Of a stretch of DNA of 64,000 nucleotides, positions 34,571 to 42,100 are shown one piece after another. The stretch spans positions 62,001 through 126,000 of the forward strand of contig NZ_BJNZ01000001.1 in NCBI RefSeq assembly GCF_006539945.1, in the 5' to 3' direction. Made by a program: the position numbers and the translations under genes. Each line of letters starts with the position of its first letter. Within the stretch, counting starts at the first letter, position 1. The DNA comes from Cellulosimicrobium cellulans (GTDB taxonomy: Bacteria; Actinomycetota; Actinomycetes; Actinomycetales; Cellulomonadaceae). Below the pieces are notes generated by a model. It searched no databases. It had not been told where the DNA came from and was given only the letters and a program-made list of their open reading frames with translations.

Positions 34571-35514
34571 GCGTCGTCGTCCTTGTCCTCGTCGGCGGCT
34601 GCGGGGGTCGTGGCCGCGAGGCGCGCTGCGGACCAGGCTTCGGCAGCTTCCGGCGAGGTGAACCATCTCCCGACCGCGTCTGCCGGGATGGCGGTGCTCG
34701 CCCACTCGTGAGTCGACGTCGGCTCGACGAACTTGGTGAAGTCCCCACGGGGCGTGATGAGGTTCTTGAGGGCGTTGCCGGCGCCGCTGAGCCTCACGAT
34801 CTCGTCGAGGACGCTGCTGGTGGCGATCCATGCGAGTCGGCGCCCGGCGTCGGTGCGCGCGACGGCGCGCTCGAGGCTCTCGGGGTCCAGGCCCGCGGCG
34901 ACGACGAGCTCGCTGAGCGTGGCGGGACCCTTGTCGCCGAGGCGGCGGTCGAGTGCATCGCGCACTTCCCGAGGTGTGGTGAGGCCGTTGGTGATCGCCT
35001 CGCGCAGGATGGTTCCGACGTGGCCGCGGTCGTTGCCGGCGGCGGTGAGGTCGGCGATCGTGCGTGCGGCGGTCGTGACGGGCAGGCCTTCGACGCGTGT
35101 GACGTCGATGGGTTCGAGCGTTGCGCGGTGGGTGCGCAGCTCGGGGCGGCGCGATCGGTGCCGGTGAGGGAGGGTGACTTCGACGGAGTCGTCGAGAAGG
35201 TCTCCGATGCCGTGCAAGGCGGCCGCGGTGGCGTGGGAGAGGACGCCCGCGGTCGAGAGGTCGGCGATGCGCTCGTGCGCGGGACGGGCGGGGTCGAGCG
35301 CGAGCCAGAGAGCGCGGGTCTCGACGAGCGGGTCAGTGGCGGCTGCGGGGGTGGCGTAGACGCCGTGGGTGACCCGCTCGAGCTCGCCAGCGCTGGTCAT
35401 GCGGACGAGGAGCATCTTGCTCACGCCGGCGGCGGCCGCCTGCGAGGTGGTGACGAGTCCCCACTGGTCGGCTGCGATCTGCGCGATCTGTGCGCGCGAC
35501 GCCTGGCCTGCCAT
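34567..35514 (-). CDS. AbiEi-type antitoxin and transcriptional regulator
   Basis: A 315-residue protein. A winged-helix N-terminus (about 8-60, GLVTTSQAAAAGVSKMLLVRM) is followed by the AbiEi_4-type C-terminal antitoxin domain; residues beyond 240 are extra. The family neutralises the AbiEii toxin and represses its own promoter by binding two inverted repeats. Two such repeats lie just upstream. An in-frame TTG at 35520 is an alternative start. No ribosome site is visible, so the mRNA may be leaderless. It precedes the toxin by overlap. Confidence 0.85.
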   Translation of the reverse strand: MAGQASRAQIAQIAADQWGLVTTSQAAAAGVSKMLLVRMTSAGELERVTHGVYATPAAATDPLVETRALWLALDPARPAHERIADLSTAGVLSHATAAALHGIGDLLDDSVEVTLPHRHRSRRPELRTHRATLEPIDVTRVEGLPVTTAARTIADLTAAGNDRGHVGTILREAITNGLTTPREVRDALDRRLGDKGPATLSELVVAAGLDPESLERAVARTDAGRRLAWIATSSVLDEIVRLSGAGNALKNLITPRGDFTKFVEPTSTHEWASTAIPADAVGRWFTSPEAAEAWSAARLAATTPAAADEDKDDDA

Positions 35515-35522
35515 GGACAAAT

Positions 35523-35541
35523 AGTAACAGTGAGCGTTACT
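35523..35541. promoter_or_regulatory. AbiEi operator, proximal inverted repeat
   Basis: AGTAAC and GTTACT arms surround 7 bases, 8 bases upstream of the antitoxin ATG. The half-site is shared with the distal palindrome about 60 bases away. Confidence 0.75.
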
Positions 35542-35581
35542 TTCATGCCGAATCGATCCGACCGCCTGTCAAGTGGTGCGA

Positions 35582-35602
35582 AAGTAACCCCGAGGGTTAC
35601 TT
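35582..35602. promoter_or_regulatory. AbiEi operator, distal inverted repeat
   Basis: Perfect arms AAGTAACCC and GGGTTACTT flank CGA. Together with the proximal copy this matches the two-repeat autoregulatory layout known for AbiE systems. The AT content here is high for this genome. The 185 bases from here to the anti-sigma gene end show no gene. Confidence 0.8.
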
Positions 35603-35787
35603 CCGCTCCACACGAATCATCCGTGGGCGCAGTCTGAGCCACCTGAGTACGCGAGCCACGTGACGATGCGAATCGGCTCCCGCGAGCCGGCAGATACCCC
35701 GGACGTAGCAGACTTGAGTCCACGGCCCCGTCGCACGAAGCATCTCTGCTGGCCCGGCCAACCGATCCAGGCCTCCGGTCAGTACGG

Positions 35788-36552
35788 CTAGACGTCCAGC
35801 GGGCCCCGGACGACAGAGTCGCCCGAGTGCGCGGGGTCGCCGTCGAAGTGCTCCTCGGAGACGTCGACCACGGGGAACTGCGCGAGGTCCAGACCGTCAG
35901 GCAGGTCGAAGCGGCCCTCTCCGCCGTCGAGCACGCCGAGGCTCACGAGCCCGCTGAGGTCCTCGGCGAGGAGCCACACCTCGCGGTACGTGCCCTCGGG
36001 CACCGGGGCGTCGACCGTCACGACGACCTGGCGCCGCCCGTCGGGCTGCTCCTCGACGCGCGCGTCGCCGGTCGCGCCCTCCCAGTCGGGCAGCGCGTCG
36101 AGCGTCGCGCTGGCCACCGTCGTCTCCGGCGGCTCGGCCTCGCGCCGCTCCCACAGCACCCCGCCGGCGACGCCGACGAGGAGCGCGGCGGACGCCGCGG
36201 CGACCGGCACCCAGACCCGTCGGCGACGTGGTGCGAGCGGCACGACGACGGCCCCTGCGGGCTCGCCGTCCGGCCCGTCGGTCAGGGCCGGGGCGCCGTC
36301 GGGAGACTGGTCGAGGTCCGTGCTCGCCGCCGGCAGGTCGAGCTCGGCACGGATCGCGGACCAGACGGCCGGGGACGGCTCGACGAGCTCGTCGGGCGCG
36401 CCGGCGCCGTCGAACGCGTCGGCGACGCGCGCGAGCCGGGCGGCGGCGTCGGCGCACTCCGCGCAGGAGGCGAGGTGCGCGCGCGCGTCGTCGTCGAGCA
36501 CGTCCTCGCCGAGCGCGAGGAGCGCGAGGGTCTCGTCATCGATGTGCTGCAC
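35788..36552 (-). CDS. Anti-sigma factor, RskA-like with zinc-finger N-terminus
   Basis: A 254-residue membrane protein. The N-terminal anti-sigma zinc finger has HLASCAEC (about 26-33). A single transmembrane helix lies at about 117-137. The C-terminal RskA domain (about 145-250) is extracytoplasmic. It would hold the ECF sigma factor encoded immediately upstream, whose gene it overlaps by 17 bases, and release it on an outside signal through proteolysis. Confidence 0.9.
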   Translation of the reverse strand: MQHIDDETLALLALGEDVLDDDARAHLASCAECADAAARLARVADAFDGAGAPDELVEPSPAVWSAIRAELDLPAASTDLDQSPDGAPALTDGPDGEPAGAVVVPLAPRRRRVWVPVAAASAALLVGVAGGVLWERREAEPPETTVASATLDALPDWEGATGDARVEEQPDGRRQVVVTVDAPVPEGTYREVWLLAEDLSGLVSLGVLDGGEGRFDLPDGLDLAQFPVVDVSEEHFDGDPAHSGDSVVRGPLDV

Positions 36553-37108
36553 CGTCCACCTCCAATCGGTCGCGCAGCCGGATCAGGCTTCGTCGTACGT
36601 GGCTCTTGACCGTACCCAGCGGGAGGCCGAGCTCCTCGGCGATCTGCACGTGCGTCAGGTCGCGGAAGAACGCGAGCTCGAGGATCGTCCGGCCGGGATC
36701 GCCGAGCCGCTGCAGCTCGTCGGAGAGGAGCACCCGGTCGGCGACGCGTCCGACGTCGGCGTCCTCGTCCACGGCGGGCCGGGGGTCCGTCGCGGCCGCC
36801 TGCTCGGAGCGGCGCACCCGGGCCCGGGCCTCGTGCGCGTCCGCGACGGTGTGCCGCGTGATCCCGACGAGCCACGCGGGCAGCCGGGCGCGGTCGGGGT
36901 CGAACCGCGACCGCCCGCGCCACGCCGCGACGAACACCTGCTGCGTCACGTCCTCGGCGTCGGCGCGCGTGCCGAGCGACCGCAGGGCCATCGTGTGCAC
37001 GAGCGAGGACCACCGCCGGTACGCCTCCGCGAGCGCGCTCTCGTCGCCGTCCGCGAACGCGCGGCCGAGGCGCCACAGGTCCGGGTCGGGCGTCCCGGTC
37101 TCGGTCAC
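36536..37108 (-). CDS. ECF RNA polymerase sigma factor (SigK-like)
   Basis: A 190-residue sigma-70 family protein with regions 2 (about 20-95, [14 protein letters not shown]) and 4 (about 130-180, [21 protein letters not shown]). No region 1.1 or 3. The overlap with an RskA-type anti-sigma gene places it with the SigK/ECF19-type pairs. The sortase and DUF4397 genes directly upstream on the same strand are likely regulon members. Confidence 0.92.
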   Translation of the reverse strand: MTETGTPDPDLWRLGRAFADGDESALAEAYRRWSSLVHTMALRSLGTRADAEDVTQQVFVAAWRGRSRFDPDRARLPAWLVGITRHTVADAHEARARVRRSEQAAATDPRPAVDEDADVGRVADRVLLSDELQRLGDPGRTILELAFFRDLTHVQIAEELGLPLGTVKSHVRRSLIRLRDRLEVDGAAHR

Positions 37109-37238
37109 GTTCAGGGCGGGTCCTCGAGGGTCGGCGCCGACCGCCCGGGCGGCAGCGGCGAGCGGGTAGCAGCGATCGTAGCGCCGCTGCGGTCGCGCGC
37201 TCGCGGGACGCCCCGCGGGCGCCTGTCGGCGAGGGCGG

Positions 37239-37958
37239 TCACCGGGCGGGTGCCGCGGTCACGACGACGTTGTCCGAGTACGAGCGCCGGTCGCGGTCCC
37301 ACGCGCCCCCGCACGTCACGAGCACCAGGCGGCGCTCGCCCGTGCGGTCGAAGAGCGCGTCGAGCGGGACGTCGGGCTTGGGGACGCTCCGCACGTCCGT
37401 CACTGTGTAGGTGTACGAGGCGCCCGTCGCGTCGACGACGTCGACACGGGCCCCTGTCGTGATCTCCGCGAGCCGGGCGAAGGGTCCGACGCCGTCCGGG
37501 TCGTCCACGTGGGCGGCGACGAGCGTCGTACCGGCCGGGCTCGCGGGCGCGGGACCGAACCGATACCACGCGGCGACGTCCCCGCTGTCCGGCAGCGCCA
37601 TCCGTCCCTCGGGGTCGACGCCCGTCGGCTCGACGGGGAGGTCGACGTCGAGGTCCGCGACGACGACGCGCGTCGGCGCGGGCGGCGCGGGGGCGGGCAC
37701 GTCCTGGGCGGGTCGCACGGGCACGTCCCGGGTGGGCCCGGACGGGCCTGCGGTCCCCGCCGCGTCCCGGTCGGGGGCCGGGACGGGCGGGGTGTCGGCC
37801 GTCGGTCCGAGGAGTCCGTCGGCCGGCTCGTCGGCGGACGGCGGGGAACATCCGCCGACGACCGCTGCGGTGACGAGCACCGCCCCCAGGAAGGTCAGGA
37901 GCCCGTCCCGCGCACCCCTGGCGGGGTGCGCGGGACCGGGGATCGTGCGCTGCGTCAT
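37239..37958 (-). CDS. Sortase, class E/F-like, with possible lipobox
   Basis: A 239-residue sortase. Catalytic residues are His150 (AAHVDD), Cys216 (LVTCGG) and an Arg at 222/224. The N-terminal membrane segment ends in VVGGC, so Cys37 could be lipidated rather than the segment acting only as an anchor. A Pro/Asp-rich linker of about 60 residues separates it from the catalytic barrel. The ATG overlaps the end of the DUF4397 gene by 4 bases, which suggests they work together. Confidence 0.87.
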   Translation of the reverse strand: MTQRTIPGPAHPARGARDGLLTFLGAVLVTAAVVGGCSPPSADEPADGLLGPTADTPPVPAPDRDAAGTAGPSGPTRDVPVRPAQDVPAPAPPAPTRVVVADLDVDLPVEPTGVDPEGRMALPDSGDVAAWYRFGPAPASPAGTTLVAAHVDDPDGVGPFARLAEITTGARVDVVDATGASYTYTVTDVRSVPKPDVPLDALFDRTGERRLVLVTCGGAWDRDRRSYSDNVVVTAAPAR

Positions 37959-38851
37959 GCGTCCCGGTCGCTCCGGACGGGGTGCGTGGCCTGCGCGTGC
38001 TGCTCACGCCAGGCGCGCGCGAGCATGACGAGCGCCGCGACGAGCAGCAGCCCGAACAGGGACGCGCCGAAGGCGATCGCGACGCCCGTGGCGGTGCTGC
38101 TCGGTGCCTCGGCCGCGAGGCCGGAGAGACCGGCGGGCACGCCGGACGGCGACGAGTGGAGCCCCTCGACCGTCTGCGTGGCCAGGGCGAGGTTGCCCGC
38201 CTCGAGGCTGCCCCACGCGTAGGCGATCGTGTTGACGCCCTCGGCGACCGTGAGGTCGGCCGGCCCGAGCACCGGGTCCGTCGTGCCGGCGGCGGCGATC
38301 GAGGCCGACACCGTGCCGGCCGGGAGGTCGAGCACGGCCTCCTTCGGGTTCTCGAGCCCCGTGACGACCGCGGTGCCGCCCGCGAGCACGTCGACCGCGG
38401 GTGCCGCCGCGACGTGACGGACGGTCAGCCGGCCCTGGCCCGCCGCCGTCGGCTCGGTCGAGTTGGTGAAGAGCGTCGCGGTCGGCGTGCCACCCGCGTC
38501 GAGGTGCGCGACGGCGGTGTAGCTCGTCCCCGCCTCGAGCTGGAGGTCGACCGGGCCGATGACCGGCGAGCTCGTGTCGGTCGCGTCCGGCGCGGTGATC
38601 GCGACGCTGTACGACCCGGCCGGGAGGTCGAGCGGGCCGGCGAGGTCGCCCGGCTGGAAGTCGTCGAGCGTGAGCTCGTCGTTCACCCAGACGTCGACGG
38701 GGGTGTCGGGCACGCCGTGCAGGACGGACAGGGACGCGCCGTCGGCGGTGGCGGCGTGCGCGGGGAGCGCGAGGGCTCCCACCCCGGCGAGGGTGGTGAC
38801 GAGGGTGGCTGCGCCCGCGAGCGCGGCGCTGCGTCGTGCGGTGCGGTGCAT
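37955..38851 (-). CDS. DUF4397 surface protein
   Basis: A 298-residue exported protein. A signal peptide ends near ALPAHA (residue 33). Two DUF4397 beta-domains follow (about 40-125 and 130-225). A C-terminal hydrophobic helix (about 257-278) and a basic/hydrophilic tail make it membrane-anchored. A strict LPXTG or LAXTG sorting motif was not found before the helix. GGAGG stands 5 bases before the ATG. It begins the unit DUF4397-sortase-sigma-anti-sigma. Confidence 0.88.
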   Translation of the reverse strand: MHRTARRSAALAGAATLVTTLAGVGALALPAHAATADGASLSVLHGVPDTPVDVWVNDELTLDDFQPGDLAGPLDLPAGSYSVAITAPDATDTSSPVIGPVDLQLEAGTSYTAVAHLDAGGTPTATLFTNSTEPTAAGQGRLTVRHVAAAPAVDVLAGGTAVVTGLENPKEAVLDLPAGTVSASIAAAGTTDPVLGPADLTVAEGVNTIAYAWGSLEAGNLALATQTVEGLHSSPSGVPAGLSGLAAEAPSSTATGVAIAFGASLFGLLLVAALVMLARAWREQHAQATHPVRSDRDA

Positions 38852-39131
38852 GGTGTCCTCCGGTTCTCGGCCCGGTCGGTGCCGGGCGCTCGGGCAGTTG
38901 ACACCCCCTCTTCCGGCGGGGAGGCGGGTACGGATGCACCGTCGCGCCACGAGTCTCGGCACGAGCTCTCGGGGGGGGCGGAGCGCGCGGCGGACTGGTG
39001 TCGGGGCAGGGAACCGTGCCCGTCGGGCAGGTGAACTTCGCGGACGGGGTCTTGAGGCTGCCCGGTCCGCCACGTACCGTGGGCGCGGCGAGGCGGAGCA
39101 GCCTCGGCACGACCCCCCAAGGAGAGCTTTC

Positions 39132-42100
39132 GTGGCCAGACCATCTGCCGCGCGTCTTGACAGCGCTGTCGGACGACGCGGGGCCAGCCCGACGTCCGAC
39201 CCCCACCCCCGACGCGGCCGCCGCAGCCGGCTCGGCGGAGCCCTCGCCGGGGCTCTCGCCGCCGCGCTCGCCGTCGGCGTCCTGCCGCCCGCCGCCGCGG
39301 TCGCGGCACCCGCGGCGCCGACCGCGGAGAGCGACCTCGCGTCGCTCGTCGACGTGTTCGTCGGCACCGAGGGCGACTACGGCAACGACATGCCGGCCGC
39401 GCAGGCGCCCAACGGCCTGGCCAAGGTCAACCCGCGCACGACACCGGGGCGCAACAACACCGGGTACGACTACGCGCAGTCCAAGATCTCGGGCTTCACG
39501 CACACCAACCTCGACGGGGTGGGGGGCTCCGGCGGCGGCGGTGACATCCTCGTGGTCCCGACGTCCGGGTCGTACACGGCGCGCCCCGGCACGGGCACGT
39601 ACGCGCACCCGTTCTCGCACGACGACGAGCAGGCGGGCCCGGGCTTCTACTCCGTGGGGCTCGGCAACATCGCGGGCAAGGACGGCGCGATCGCGGCCGC
39701 GCCGGGCACGATCGAGGCCGAGGTCGCGGCGACCACGCGCTCGGGCGTGCACCGCTACGCGTTCCCCGAGGGCTCGACGCCGAGCCTCGTCGTCGACCTC
39801 GAGACCAACAACACGAGCCGCCGGTCGTCCTCGGTGGACGTCGAGACGCGGGCGGACGGCACCGTGGAGCTGTCCGGGCAGGTCACCGGCTACTTCTACA
39901 ACGCCGCCTACACGCTGTACTACACCGCGCGCACGCTCCAGCCCGCGACGGTGCAGACGTGGGGCGACGACGACAAGCTCGTCGACGCGACGGCCCAGGA
40001 CGGCGTCGACACCGGCGCGATCCTCACGTTCGACCCGGCCGACGCGGGGGACGTCGGCCTCCAGGTCACGTTGTCGCCGGTGAGCGTCGAGCAGGCGCGG
40101 ATCGACCAGCAGGTCGAGCTCGGTGACCTGTCGTTCGACGCGGTCCGCGACCGCACGCGCGCGGAGTGGAACGCGACGCTCGGGCGGGTCGCGATCGACG
40201 CCTCGACGGCGACGGACCCGACGGGCGAGCTCCAGAAGCTCTTCTACACGCACCTGTACCGCATGTTCGCGATGCCGATGAACGCGACGAGCACGTCGGG
40301 CACGTACCGCGGCGTCGACGGCGCGGTGCACGCCGCGCAGGGCTTCACGTACTACGACTCGTGGGCCACGTGGGACGACTTCCGCAAGTTCTCCGTCATC
40401 GCCTACATCGACCCGGCGCTGTACCGCGACATGGTGCAGTCGCTCGTCTACCTGTTCGCGGACGCCGAGGCGACCGGCACGGGCAGCGGCCTCGGCGGGT
40501 TCGTGCACTCGGTCCCGACGGTCCGCTGGGAGCGGTCGCCCGTCGTGGTGGCGGACGCGATCGCCAAGGGCTTCGACGGGTTCGACCGTCTCGACGAGGC
40601 GTACCCGGCGCTGAAGCGGCTCGCCGGGCAGTACAGTGCGGACGAGCTCCAGCGCGGCTACGTGGCGGGCAACCCCGGCGCGTCGGTCCAGCGCGGCTAC
40701 GACCAGTACGGCCTCTCCGTGATCGCGGACGAGCTCGGCCTGACGGACGAGGCGCAGACGATGCGCGAGCAGGCGTCGTGGCCGATCGAGAAGCTCACCA
40801 AGCCGGGCGCGTGGACCGCGGCCGACGGCACGCAGGTCGGCCTGCTCACGCCGCGCGCCGCCGACGGCTCGTGGCAGACCGCGGACTACGCGAAGTTCGA
40901 GGCCGCGAGCCTCTACCAGGGCACGCTCTGGCAGTACCACTGGTACGACGCGTACGACATGGACGCGCTCGTCGAGGCGATGGGCGGCCCCGAGGCTGCG
41001 CGGCTCGCGATGCGCCACATGTTCGGCGAGCACGCACCGGACGACGGCAAGGCCATGCTCCACTCGAACGCCAACGAGATCGACCTGCAGGCGCCGTACC
41101 TCTTCAACTACACGGGCGAGCCGAGCCTCACGCAGAAGTGGGCGCGCGCGATCTACACGAAGGAGACCTGGAACCGGTACATCGCGACCGGCTCCTCCAG
41201 CGCGGTCCCGAGCGGCGGCGGCGAGTTCACGCCGCCCGTGAAGACGAAGGTCTACCAGCTCGACCCGCGCGGCATGCTCCCCACGATGGACAACGACGCC
41301 GGCACGATGTCGACGATGTTCGTCGCCGCGGCCGTGGGCCTGTTCCCGGTGACCGCCGGGTCGTCCGAGTTCCAGATCGGGTCGCCGTTCTTCGACTCGA
41401 CGACCATCACCTACGACGACGGCAGCGCCTTCACGGTGACGGCCGACGGCGTGTCCGAGGACGCGTTCTACGTCCAGTCGGCGACGCTCGACGGCGCGCC
41501 GTTCGGCAACACGTGGGTCGACTACGAGACCGTGATCGGGGGCGCGGACCTCGCGTTCCGGATGGGCGAGCAGCCGAGCGACTGGGGCACGGACACCGAG
41601 CCCGCGTTCTCGATGAGCACCGCCTCCGACGAGCCCGCCGAGGGGCCGCGCGTCAGCGCCGACCCGACGACCGTGCAGACCGGCGACGGCGGCGCGCTCG
41701 ACGCGACCGTGACCCTCACGCTCGACGGCGCGCGGTTCGCCGCGTCCGTCGGCACGGACCTCGTCGCGAGCGGGGCGGCGAGCGTCGTCGGGCTGCCCGA
41801 CGGCGTCACGGCGGCCGTGACGGTCGCGTCACCGACCGCGCTCACCGTCTCCCTGACGGGGACGGCGTCCGCCGACGCGCGCTTCTACGTGCACCTGGGC
41901 GACGGTGCGCTCGCCGACGGCGTCGCCGCGTCGTCCCTGCGCGGACAGGGCGTCTCGGTGCTCTCCCCGCTGCGCCTGTCCGTGGCGTCCGCCGAGCGCG
42001 ACGCGCTCGCCGGGCTCGTCGACGACGCCGTGCTCGTGCGGCACGGCAACTACTCCTCGGTGACGTTCGACCGGTTCTCCACCGCGCTGACCCAGGCGCA

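Noticed and set aside
38852-39131. Promoter of the ECF sigma factor between DUF4397 and GH92
   Set aside because: Searched for a conserved -35/-10 pair of the SigK type and found none convincing in this 280-base divergent region; only GC-rich short hairpins are seen.
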